The notes: a model not told the origin generated them from the letters alone. A stretch of 14,017 nt of DNA from an uncultured Bacillota bacterium (GCA_947165195.1 CAMUZJ010000023.1:1-14017); one strand, 5' to 3'. Positions 1 through 7,435 are shown, counted from the stretch's first letter. Made by a program: numbers and translations.

Positions 1-8
1 ATTTTCGT

Positions 9-14
9 TATAAT
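9..14 (+). promoter_or_regulatory. -10 box of the parE-parC promoter
   Basis: A perfect TATAAT lies 25 bases before the parE ATG, so transcription should start near base 21, leaving a leader of about 19 bases that holds the AGGAG ribosome binding site. The -35 region would lie before the window start, so only half of the promoter can be judged. Confidence 0.6.
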
Positions 15-39
15 AAAAAATAGTTTAGGAGTGATAAGA

Positions 40-1941
40 ATGGCAGATAAGTATGATGCAGCATCAATTAAGATATTAGAAGGATTAGAAGCTGTTAGAA
101 AACGCCCTGGTATGTATATAGGATCTACCGATAAGAGGGGTCTTCATCATTTGATTTGGGAAATTGTAGATAACTCTGTAGATGAAGCAATTAATGGGTA
201 TGGAGATTATATTAAAATTACGTTGCATAAAGATAAATCAGTCAGTGTAGAAGATCATGGTCGTGGTATTCCAACTGGAATGCATGCATCTGGTAGAAGT
301 GCTGCAGAAGTTATTTTTACAGTTCTTCATGCAGGTGGTAAATTTGAATCAGATGGCTATAAAGTATCCGGTGGATTACATGGAGTTGGTTCAAGTGTTG
401 TAAATGCTTTATCTAAATGGATGGAAGTAACGATTAGAAGAGATAAGGAAGAGCATTATATTCGTTTTGAAAATGGAGGACGTGTTGCAGTACCATTAAA
501 AGTAATTGGTACTACTAGAACAACAGGTACTACCGTTCGTTTTTTACCAGATCCAGAGATATTTTCTGCTACTAATTTTTCTTACACAACAGTCTGTGAG
601 AGAATGCAAGAGTCTGCCTTTTTATTAAAAGGTATCACTATAGAAGTTGTAGATGAAGAAGATGAGAAGAGTGTAAAATATCATTATGATAGAGGAATAG
701 AAGAATTTGTAGAGGACTTAAATAAAGGAAAAAATACTCTTCATCCAGTAGTATCTTTCAATGGTATAAGAGAAAAAATAGAAGTAGAAATCTCTATGCA
801 ATATACAGATACTTACAATGAAAATATAGTAAGCTTTGTCAACAATGTAAAAACAATTGATGGTGGAACTCATGAAGTAGGATTTAAAACAGCTTTAACA
901 AAGGTATTTAATGATTATGCTAAAAATAATGGCTTTATCAAAGGAAATAGTGGTAGCTTTGATGGATCAGATGTTAGAGAAGGATTAACGGCTATTATCA
1001 GTTTAAAAATACCAGAAGGTATTTTACAATTTGAAGGACAGACAAAAGGAAAACTTGGTACTCCTCAGGCAAAACCAGCTGTTGAAAATATTGTAGCTGA
1101 TAACCTTAGAATTTATTTAGAAGAAAATAGAGCAATCGCAACCGAAATTATCAATAAATCTTTAAAGAGTAAAATAGCACGAGAAGCTGCTAGAAAAGCT
1201 CGGGAAGAAGCTAGAAAAGGTAGTAAGAAAAATAATAAAGAACGATCTTTATCTGGAAAACTAGCTCCTGCACAAAGTAAAGATAAGACAAAAAAAGAGT
1301 TGTTTTTAGTCGAGGGAGACTCTGCAGGTGGTTCTGCTAAACAAGGAAGAGATAGAGCATATCAGGCAATTCTTCCACTCCGTGGTAAAGTATTAAATAC
1401 TGAAAAAACAAGAGAAGATGAAATTTTAAAAAATGAAGAAATTAATACAATGATCTATACAATTGGTGCTGGATATGGATCTAACTTTGATATCAAAGAT
1501 TGTGAATACTCTAAAGTCATTATCATGAGTGATGCAGATGAAGATGGAGGACATATACAATGTTTATTACTAACATTTTTCTATCGCTATATGAGGCCAT
1601 TAATAGAAGATGGAAGACTTTTTGTTGCCTTACCTCCACTATTTAAAATTCAGTCTGGAAAAGAAATAGAATATGCATATACCGTAGAAGAAATGAAAGA
1701 AAAATCAAAAGGTAAAAAATGCGATATCCAAAGGTACAAAGGACTTGGTGAAATGAATGCCGATCAGTTGTGTGAGACAACTATGCGCCCTGGAAGCCGT
1801 ACTTTAATTCGTGTTAATATTGAAGATGCACAACTAGCAGAAAAGAGAGTATCTATTCTTATGGGAGATGATGTACCACCTCGGAAGGAATGGATAGAAG
1901 AAAATGTAGAATTTTCGCTAGAAGATGATTATGAGATTTAG
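40..1941 (+). CDS. parE: DNA topoisomerase IV subunit B (ParE)
   Basis: ATPase subunit of topoisomerase IV, which decatenates daughter chromosomes and relaxes supercoils together with ParC. The 633-residue length is normal for Firmicutes ParE. The GHKL ATPase domain is at the N-terminus: EIVDNSVDEA at 41-50, DHGRG at 72-76 and GGLHGVG at 111-117. The TOPRIM domain carries VEGDSAGGSA with catalytic Glu425 and the metal-binding DADED at 498-502, followed by QRYKGLGEMNADQL. The wording SGKLAPAQSK and NEEINTMIYTIGAG before and after the TOPRIM start matches ParE rather than GyrB. I chose ATG at 40 because a GTG at 31 overlaps the ribosome binding site AGGAGTG (27-33). The parC start follows 13 bases after the stop, and parC's GGAGG begins at the last base of the parE stop codon, which implies a coupled operon. 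Confidence 0.94.
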   Translation: MADKYDAASIKILEGLEAVRKRPGMYIGSTDKRGLHHLIWEIVDNSVDEAINGYGDYIKITLHKDKSVSVEDHGRGIPTGMHASGRSAAEVIFTVLHAGGKFESDGYKVSGGLHGVGSSVVNALSKWMEVTIRRDKEEHYIRFENGGRVAVPLKVIGTTRTTGTTVRFLPDPEIFSATNFSYTTVCERMQESAFLLKGITIEVVDEEDEKSVKYHYDRGIEEFVEDLNKGKNTLHPVVSFNGIREKIEVEISMQYTDTYNENIVSFVNNVKTIDGGTHEVGFKTALTKVFNDYAKNNGFIKGNSGSFDGSDVREGLTAIISLKIPEGILQFEGQTKGKLGTPQAKPAVENIVADNLRIYLEENRAIATEIINKSLKSKIAREAARKAREEARKGSKKNNKERSLSGKLAPAQSKDKTKKELFLVEGDSAGGSAKQGRDRAYQAILPLRGKVLNTEKTREDEILKNEEINTMIYTIGAGYGSNFDIKDCEYSKVIIMSDADEDGGHIQCLLLTFFYRYMRPLIEDGRLFVALPPLFKIQSGKEIEYAYTVEEMKEKSKGKKCDIQRYKGLGEMNADQLCETTMRPGSRTLIRVNIEDAQLAEKRVSILMGDDVPPRKEWIEENVEFSLEDDYEI

Positions 1942-1954
1942 GAGGTAGAAGAAT

Positions 1955-4519
1955 ATGGCTAGAAAAAAAGATGAAACACAAGAAATTATAGAAAAAATAT
2001 TTGACTATACTCTTGAAGATATCATGGGTGAGAGATTTGGAAGCTACTCTAAGTATATTATTCAAGACCGTGCGATACCAGATGCTAGAGATGGCTTAAA
2101 ACCAGTTCAAAGACGTATATTGTACTCTATGCATAAAGAACATAATACTTATGATAAAGGATATCGTAAAAGTGCTAAGACTGTCGGAGATGTTATAGGT
2201 AACTTCCATCCACATGGAGATACTTCGATTTATGATGCGATGGTTCGAATGAGTCAGCCTTGGAAGACTAGATTACCTTATATCGATATGCATGGTAATA
2301 ATGGATCTATTGATGGAGATAGTCCAGCAGCTTATCGTTATACAGAGGCAAGACTTTCTAAAATTAGTAATGAAATGCTTCGAGATATCGATAAAGACAC
2401 AGTAGAGTTTTCTCCTAACTTTGATGATACAACAGTAGAACCAACTGTTTTACCAGCTAGATTTCCAGCTCTACTTGTCTATGGAGCACAAGGAATCTCT
2501 GCCGGATATGCAACCAATATTCCAACCCATAACTTAAATGAAGTAGTAGAAGCTACAATTTATAGAATTGATCATCCAGAATGTAGTTTAGAAGAGTTAA
2601 TGAAAATTGTAAAAGGACCAGACTTTCCAACAGGTGGTACAATTGAAGGAATGGATGGAATAAAAGAAGCTTATCAAACAGGTAAAGGTAGAATTATTAT
2701 TAAAAGTAAATACCATTTTGAAGAATCTAAAGGTAATGAATCTTTAGTAATTACCGAAATACCATTTGAAAGTAATAAATCCGTAATGGTTAAGAAAATA
2801 GACGATATTCGAATGGATAAAAAAATAGATGGAATAGTAGAAGTACGTGATGAGTCAGCTGCTGATGTTCGAGTGGTTATCGATATTAAGAAAAATGCCA
2901 ATAAAGAATTAATCTTAAATTACTTACTAAAAAATACGGATATGCAAATTAGCTATAACTTTAATATGGTCGCAATCGTTAATCGTAGACCAAAATTATT
3001 AGGACTTATTCAAAGTTTAGATGCTTTTATTGCACATCAAAAAGAAGTAGTAAAAAGAAGAACAGAATTTGATTTAGCTCATGCGAAAGCAAGATTTCAT
3101 ATTGTAGAAGGATTAATTAAATGTATTTCTATTTTAGATGAAGTAATTAAAGTAATACGTGCATCCAAAAACAAAGCGGAATCTAAAGAAAACTTAATAA
3201 AGGAATTTGCATTTACAGAACCTCAAGCAGAAGCTATCGTTACCTTACAACTATATCGTTTGTCTAATACAGATGTAGTAGCTCTACAAAAAGAATTAGA
3301 AGATTTACAAAAGATTATTGAAGGACTTAGTGCGATTTTGTCTTCTGAAAATGTATTAAAATCTGTCATGAAAAAAGACTTAAAAGATGTAAATCGTGAA
3401 TATGTAACAGAGCGACTTACCGATATTAAAGAAGAAATTACCGATATTAAAATAGATACCCAAGCTATGATTCCAAAAGAAGATGTGGTAGTAGTTGTTA
3501 CTAAAGATGGATATTTAAAACGTACATCTTTTAGATCATTCCAAGCTTCTCAAATGGAAGATGTTACCTTAAAAGAAAATGACTATCTTATTGGTTTATA
3601 TGAAATGAATACAACGGATACATTACTTCTATTTACAAGTGGTGGAAATTATCTACATATTCCTGTTCATATGATTCCAGATTTAAAATGGAAGGATATG
3701 CCAAAACACGTAAGTAATATGATTGAAGTACCAGCAGGAGAGTCTATTATCAGTTCTATTCCAGCATATCAATTTGAATCTAATAAAAATATTATTACCG
3801 TAACAAAAGGTGGAGTAGTAAAACGTTCTCCTTTGAAAGATTTTAAATTACAAAGATATTCTAAAGCATCTAGTTGTATGAAACTAAAAGAGGATGACTC
3901 TTTGGTTGCTGCTTTCTTAGAAGAATATGAAAATATGATGATGATAACAGATTCAGGATATACTCTAACTTTTAAAGTAGAAGATGTTCCAATTATGGGA
4001 GTAAAAGCTGCTGGAGTAAAAGGTATGATGTTAAAAGATGATTCCATTGTATCGGCAACTACATTTGATTATTCAAAGCATGAATTTATGACCGTTATTA
4101 CAGAAAAAGGTACTGCTAAGAGAGTTAGAATGAATGAATTTGAATTAATGAGTCGTACACGTCGTGGAATACTTGCAATCAGAGAAGTAAAATCCAATCC
4201 ATATAAAGTATTAAAAGCATTTATTATAGACAGTAAAAATAAAATAGGTATTAAAAATGGAGAGATTATAAAACTAAAAATTACAGAATTACCAATTGCT
4301 GATAGATATTCTACTGGTACACAAGTTTCTAAGCATTCCTTAGTAGATGCCTTTGTAGTAGCAGAGCTTTCTAGTGCAACTTATGAAAAATCTATAGAAG
4401 AGGAAAAAGAACCAGAGATTATTGAAGTAATTGAAAAAGTACCTGCGCCAAAGAGAAAACACATTTCCTTAAAAGAAATAGATGATCGCTTAATGACAAT
4501 TGATGACTTTTTAAACTAG
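1955..4519 (+). CDS. parC: DNA topoisomerase IV subunit A (ParC)
   Basis: DNA cleavage and rejoining subunit of topoisomerase IV, the partner of the ParE encoded just upstream. The 854-residue protein has the winged-helix breakage-reunion domain with the quinolone region HPHGDTSIYDAM at 85-96 and the DNA-linking tyrosine Tyr129 in AAYRYTEARL. The tower and coiled-coil segments follow, and then a C-terminal half made of repeated beta-pinwheel blades (for example KRTSFRSF and KRSPLKDF). No GyrA box (QRRGGKG-like) is visible in the pinwheel, which supports ParC over GyrA. The tail after the pinwheel is acidic and then basic and is not conserved in an obvious way. The start is set by GGAGG at 1941-1945, nine bases before the ATG. 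Two local oddities: Thr90 stands where Ser is usual in the quinolone region, and Tyr127 where Met is usual two residues before the catalytic Tyr. Confidence 0.94.
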   Translation: MARKKDETQEIIEKIFDYTLEDIMGERFGSYSKYIIQDRAIPDARDGLKPVQRRILYSMHKEHNTYDKGYRKSAKTVGDVIGNFHPHGDTSIYDAMVRMSQPWKTRLPYIDMHGNNGSIDGDSPAAYRYTEARLSKISNEMLRDIDKDTVEFSPNFDDTTVEPTVLPARFPALLVYGAQGISAGYATNIPTHNLNEVVEATIYRIDHPECSLEELMKIVKGPDFPTGGTIEGMDGIKEAYQTGKGRIIIKSKYHFEESKGNESLVITEIPFESNKSVMVKKIDDIRMDKKIDGIVEVRDESAADVRVVIDIKKNANKELILNYLLKNTDMQISYNFNMVAIVNRRPKLLGLIQSLDAFIAHQKEVVKRRTEFDLAHAKARFHIVEGLIKCISILDEVIKVIRASKNKAESKENLIKEFAFTEPQAEAIVTLQLYRLSNTDVVALQKELEDLQKIIEGLSAILSSENVLKSVMKKDLKDVNREYVTERLTDIKEEITDIKIDTQAMIPKEDVVVVVTKDGYLKRTSFRSFQASQMEDVTLKENDYLIGLYEMNTTDTLLLFTSGGNYLHIPVHMIPDLKWKDMPKHVSNMIEVPAGESIISSIPAYQFESNKNIITVTKGGVVKRSPLKDFKLQRYSKASSCMKLKEDDSLVAAFLEEYENMMMITDSGYTLTFKVEDVPIMGVKAAGVKGMMLKDDSIVSATTFDYSKHEFMTVITEKGTAKRVRMNEFELMSRTRRGILAIREVKSNPYKVLKAFIIDSKNKIGIKNGEIIKLKITELPIADRYSTGTQVSKHSLVDAFVVAELSSATYEKSIEEEKEPEIIEVIEKVPAPKRKHISLKEIDDRLMTIDDFLN

Positions 4520-4551
4520 ATTATAATTTTTTAGATTATAATCTTTTTTTT
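4518..4551 (+). terminator. Rho-independent terminator after parC
   Basis: A 10-bp perfect stem (AGATTATAAT, 4518-4527, with ATTATAATCT, 4535-4544), a 7-base loop and a run of eight T. The stem has a single G-C pair, so it is weak on its own, but the long U-tract is classic. The left arm starts inside the parC TAG stop. Confidence 0.82.
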
Positions 4552-4577
4552 GGGACTTCTTTTTTTTCTAATACATA
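4550..4577 (+). promoter_or_regulatory. Weak candidate promoter before ylbD
   Basis: TTGGGA (4550-4555) and TACATA (4572-4577) are separated by 16 bases and would start transcription near 4584. An alternative -10, TAAAAT at 4576-4581, has no partner at a good distance. The ylb genes follow a terminator and so need a promoter here, but the boxes are poor matches. Confidence 0.3.
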
Positions 4578-4597
4578 AAATGAAATAGGTGATGTAA

Positions 4598-4963
4598 ATG
4601 TCTAAAGAAACATTTAAAATATTTGCAAGGACTCATCCAGAACTAGCATCCTTTGTCATATCTGGAGAATCCTCTTGGCAAAAACTATATGAATTATATG
4701 ATATTTATGGAGATAGTAGTGAAGTATGGAGTAAATATATTTCAAAAGCTACTAACTTAAATTCTAATTCTAATATAGGAGATACTCCCTTGAGAGAAGT
4801 ATTTCAAAATATAAAAAATATGGATATGGATTCTTTTCAAAAAGGAATTGAAAACTTACAAAAAACAGTAGGGTTACTACAAGAAATAGGACTAGGTGGA
4901 CAATCTAATTATAGAAATCAGCCCTATCAGCCAAGACCTTTCTATCAAAGATTGGAGGATTAA
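4598..4963 (+). CDS. ylbD: YlbD-family protein (putative coat protein family)
   Basis: A 121-residue soluble protein that resembles Bacillus YlbD. The match is in the N-terminal half, where a helical segment with FARTHPELASFVISGESSWQ (residues 9-28) precedes a Tyr/Trp-rich stretch. The position directly before ylbE, ylbF and rsmD is the same as in Bacillus subtilis and supports the call. The family is named for a spore coat protein, but it also occurs where sporulation is doubtful, so a coat role here is not shown. The C-terminal third is rich in Gln, Asn, Pro and Tyr and looks disordered. The ribosome binding site AGGTGAT precedes the ATG, and the stop overlaps the next start (TAATG). Confidence 0.72.
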   Translation: MSKETFKIFARTHPELASFVISGESSWQKLYELYDIYGDSSEVWSKYISKATNLNSNSNIGDTPLREVFQNIKNMDMDSFQKGIENLQKTVGLLQEIGLGGQSNYRNQPYQPRPFYQRLED

Positions 4964-5184
4964 TGAACCTATATACGATTAATTATATTAAAAATAATGA
5001 ACTTGTGTATCGTTATTTAAGAGAAGATTCTTATTGGTATAAATACTTAAATCGAGATAGTAGTGTCTTAAGTACCATTGAAGAATTAGCTAAGAAAAAA
5101 TATCAAGTAAGAGCAGAAGATAGATTAAAAAAATTATCAGATGATATAGGGCTTATTTCTACTCTTTTAAATGTAATAAAGTAA
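4963..5184 (+). CDS. ylbE: YlbE-like small protein
   Basis: A 73-residue protein of unknown function. It resembles the YlbE-like family: a short N-terminal helix, then the characteristic LREDSYWYKYLNRD at residues 19-32 (compare the PYWYRKLSR type of motif in Bacillus YlbE), then a helical C-terminus. There is no signal peptide or membrane segment. GGAGG at 4954-4958 lies inside the end of ylbD and the start codon shares one base with the ylbD stop, so translation is probably coupled. Its stop codon directly abuts the -35 box of the promoter for the next gene. Confidence 0.7.
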   Translation: MNLYTINYIKNNELVYRYLREDSYWYKYLNRDSSVLSTIEELAKKKYQVRAEDRLKKLSDDIGLISTLLNVIK

Positions 5185-5213
5185 TAGACAGAAAAATCTT
5201 TCTTTGCTAAAAT
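5185..5213 (+). promoter_or_regulatory. Extended -10 promoter directly before ylbF
   Basis: -35 TAGACA (5185-5190, five of six matches), a 17-base spacer, and -10 TAAAAT (5208-5213, five of six) preceded by TGC, the extended -10 motif. The expected start point, seven bases after the -10, is base 5220, which is the A of the ylbF ATG. Confidence 0.62.
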
Positions 5214-5219
5214 AAAGCT

Positions 5220-5504
5220 ATGAATGAGTTATTAGATAAATTAGATAATTTAAAAAAAGAATTAGATAAAAATAAGAATATTATAAGAATTAGACAGTTA
5301 AATGAATTCATTTATCAAGATAAAGAATTGTTTACTCTTATAAAAAAATATCAGGAGACAAAAAATATTCAATTAAAGGAAAAAATATTTGAAAATACAA
5401 CATTTAGAGAATATAAGCAATTGGAAAATGAAGTGAATTTAATCATATTAACTATTAGACAAGAATTGAAAAAAATAAGTGATAGAGGTAGTTGTGGAAG
5501 ATGA
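5220..5504 (+). CDS. ylbF: YlbF/RicF-family protein, short form
   Basis: A 94-residue, almost entirely helical and charged protein of the YlbF/YmcA (Com_YlbF) type. In Bacillus, RicF (YlbF) forms the Y-complex with RicA (YmcA) and RicT (YaaT), which directs RNase Y processing of mRNAs and affects competence, biofilm and sporulation. The protein is clearly shorter than Bacillus YlbF (about 150 residues). Only one cysteine remains, Cys92 in the tail GSCGR, where Bacillus has a cysteine-rich tail. The position between ylbE and rsmD supports the assignment, and ylbG is missing from the expected order. No ribosome binding site precedes ATG 5220, which is the only ATG in frame, and the promoter geometry suggests a leaderless mRNA. 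The TGA stop overlaps the rsmD ATG (ATGA); an in-frame TAA follows one codon later. Confidence 0.72.
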   Translation: MNELLDKLDNLKKELDKNKNIIRIRQLNEFIYQDKELFTLIKKYQETKNIQLKEKIFENTTFREYKQLENEVNLIILTIRQELKKISDRGSCGR

Positions 5505-6049
5505 GAGTAATTAGTGGACTATATAAAGGGAGAAATATATTAGGATATGATATAGATGGGACAAGACCTACAATGGAGCGGGTAAAAGAATCTTTATTTG
5601 CCATAATACAAAATGAGATAAAAGATACCATTGTATTAGATTTGTTCTCTGGTAGTGGGAATTTAGGAATCGAAGCTTTATCACAAGGAGCAAAGGAAGC
5701 GTACTTAGTAGATAAAAGTGATAAAGCGTGTTACACAATCAAAAAAAATATAGAAAACTTATCTGTTTTAAATTCTTATGTAGTTCATATGGATTATAAA
5801 AAAGCATTATCCTATTTTAAAGAAGAAAATAAAAAGTTTGATCTTATATTCTTAGATCCCCCTTATCAGACTGACTATATAGAAAAAAGTATAGAGTATA
5901 TTGATCAATTGAACTTATTAAAAGAAAATGGGCTTATTATTTGTGAAAGCGATGATATCAATAAAATTATTTATAAAGAAAAATATATTGTAAAAACTTC
6001 TAAAAAATATGGAGATAAATGGGTAGTCATTCTAAAAAAAATATGCTAA
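5501..6049 (+). CDS. rsmD: 16S rRNA (guanine-966-N2)-methyltransferase RsmD
   Basis: An S-adenosylmethionine-dependent methyltransferase that modifies G966 of 16S rRNA in the 30S subunit. The 182 residues have the full family layout: the MRVISG start, TRPTMERVKESLF at 21-33, the SAM-binding motif LDLFSGSGNLG at 46-56, and the catalytic LDPPY at 118-122. I set the start at ATG 5501, giving the family-typical N-terminus. A TTG at 5492 would add three residues and sit only three bases from the GAGGT ribosome binding site. The start overlaps the ylbF TGA. In Bacillus the next gene is coaD; here it is the pilin-lectin gene instead. Confidence 0.93.
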   Translation: MRVISGLYKGRNILGYDIDGTRPTMERVKESLFAIIQNEIKDTIVLDLFSGSGNLGIEALSQGAKEAYLVDKSDKACYTIKKNIENLSVLNSYVVHMDYKKALSYFKEENKKFDLIFLDPPYQTDYIEKSIEYIDQLNLLKENGLIICESDDINKIIYKEKYIVKTSKKYGDKWVVILKKIC

Positions 6050-6052
6050 ACT
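6024..6052 (+). promoter_or_regulatory. Candidate promoter for the pilin-lectin gene
   Basis: TAGTCA (6024-6029, four of six) and an extended -10 TGC-TAAACT (-10 at 6047-6052, four of six) are 17 bases apart at the end of rsmD. The predicted start point is near 6059, which leaves an 18-base leader with the ribosome binding site. The layout resembles the ylbF promoter but the boxes are weaker. Confidence 0.35.
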
Positions 6053-6076
6053 ATTCTTAGAATAGATGGTGAAGAT

Positions 6077-7429
6077 ATGTTAAGGTTAAATAATAAAGGT
6101 TTTGCTTTTTCTACAATACTATATGGCTTACTAATCATGGGAATTATGATTATTATTTTGGTTTTAAGTATTATGCAAACGAATCGTTCTACCAATAAAG
6201 AGTTTATAAATGAAGTAGAACAAGATTTGAATATATATGGGGAAAATGATGTTGTAATTTCTCCGGATACATCACAAGAAGAGTATAATGATAATACGGG
6301 AGGTTTTATAGAAACTGATGAAAGTGGAAATGCCACTTTTGACGTTCCAAAAATAAAACAAGAAGAAAGTCAAAATCCCACTTCAGAAACTTCTGATCCT
6401 AAAAAAAATGTAATATATTACCGTATTCAATTGTGGAATGTTGCAAGTGAAAATGGAAATAGAGGATCATATCTTTCTTTTATTGTTCCAATGACCCCTG
6501 GTGATAAATTACATTTTACACTTCCAAAGATAGGGGACAGAAAAAATACGTATGCCTATGTAAATTGGGGATGTGAAGGGAAACCTTTTTGTCAAAATGG
6601 TGCTTACCCTTCTACAGATACGGTCGGAATCCATTACTATTATAACTCCAATAATCAGGTGAAAGAGATTCGAAATGAATGTAGTCTTTACGATTATATA
6701 TTTTATGAGAATAGTGATAAACAGGCTTCTGACTATGAAAAAAGTTCTTGTCTATATTTTGATCGTAGTAATACTGGAGATGCTAAAGCAAGCATTGAGA
6801 GAATACAAATTCCAAATAATGATATAAATAATCTTCCTAATATAAGATTTAATCCAAATGATGATGAAGATGGAGAAGGGGTTTATTTTATTAAAAATGT
6901 TCCATATCCTAACTATAGCCCTAACTATGATGTAAATGTAAGTCAAGTATTAACTTGTAATAGGGATGGAAAAGTTTATTTAGACTTCTTTACAGGAGAA
7001 GCTGACCAAAAATGGGAATTTGATATGATAGAAAAAACTGTTGATGGTAAGAAGTATTATAAAATTACTAATATACAGTATGGATTATCTTTAAGAATAG
7101 CTGAAGGTAGTGATCCAACAACTTCTGGTATAAACGTAGATGCTAGTGAATTTGTAGATATGTATGCTAATAATCAATTGACAGCAGGACTTAAAGAATG
7201 GCAAAAATGGTATATAGATCCAACGGAAGATTCTAGAGGTTCTATTGCTCAAACAAGGAATTTGGATTTTTATATGTATACGGGTTATTATCAAGAAAAA
7301 GGGGAAGGAGCAACTCGTCTAACTGTTGGAGGAGATGGTAATCTTCAAGCTCCAATTCAAGTGAAAACAAAAGAAAATGATGACAATTCTTACACACAGA
7401 AATTTCGTATATATCGTGCAGAATATTAA
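6077..7429 (+). CDS. Prepilin-like anchored surface protein with ricin-type lectin region
   Basis: No characterised homologue is recognised for the full 450 residues. Residues 1-37 are a class III (type IV prepilin-like) leader and membrane helix: a basic start, NNKGF at 5-9, then a hydrophobic stretch to about 33. The residue that is Glu at +5 in true pilins is Thr13, so assembly into a pilus is doubtful, while membrane anchoring is likely. Residues 38-110 are an acidic, low-complexity linker. Residues 112-260 hold a beta-rich segment with four cysteines (166, 172, 202, 225) that could pair outside the cell. The C-terminal region, about 270-450, has QKW at 311-313, QKW at 376-378 and QKF at 441-443, the hallmark of ricin-type beta-trefoil lectins, which often bind sugars. 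GGTGAAG precedes ATG 6077. The gene is closed by its own terminator. Cell-surface glycan binding is an inference. Confidence 0.7.
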   Translation: MLRLNNKGFAFSTILYGLLIMGIMIIILVLSIMQTNRSTNKEFINEVEQDLNIYGENDVVISPDTSQEEYNDNTGGFIETDESGNATFDVPKIKQEESQNPTSETSDPKKNVIYYRIQLWNVASENGNRGSYLSFIVPMTPGDKLHFTLPKIGDRKNTYAYVNWGCEGKPFCQNGAYPSTDTVGIHYYYNSNNQVKEIRNECSLYDYIFYENSDKQASDYEKSSCLYFDRSNTGDAKASIERIQIPNNDINNLPNIRFNPNDDEDGEGVYFIKNVPYPNYSPNYDVNVSQVLTCNRDGKVYLDFFTGEADQKWEFDMIEKTVDGKKYYKITNIQYGLSLRIAEGSDPTTSGINVDASEFVDMYANNQLTAGLKEWQKWYIDPTEDSRGSIAQTRNLDFYMYTGYYQEKGEGATRLTVGGDGNLQAPIQVKTKENDDNSYTQKFRIYRAEY

Positions 7430-7435
7430 TTTTAT

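Noticed and set aside
31..39. GTG at 31 as the parE start
   Set aside because: It overlaps the AGGAGTG ribosome binding site; ATG 40 is correctly spaced and gives the usual N-terminus.
3769..4047. Minus-strand open frames opposite parC, dnaK, hrcA, dnaJ and the pilin-lectin gene
   Set aside because: They are low-complexity Ser/Ile-rich mirror images of conserved coding DNA with no family resemblance; the same holds for the 93-residue plus-strand frame inside dnaJ (11231-11512).
40..4519. Reading the first two genes as gyrB and gyrA
   Set aside because: The SGKLAPAQSK and NEEINTMIYTIGAG wording is of ParE type and the second protein shows no GyrA box in its C-terminal pinwheel.
5492..5500. 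TTG at 5492 as the rsmD start
   Set aside because: It lies only three bases after the GAGGT site, while ATG 5501 yields the conserved MRVISG opening.
6051..6065. Hairpin CTATTC-TTA-GAATAG after rsmD as a terminator
   Set aside because: The stem is only six AT-rich pairs with a three-base loop and no T run follows; the ribosome binding site of the next gene comes at once.
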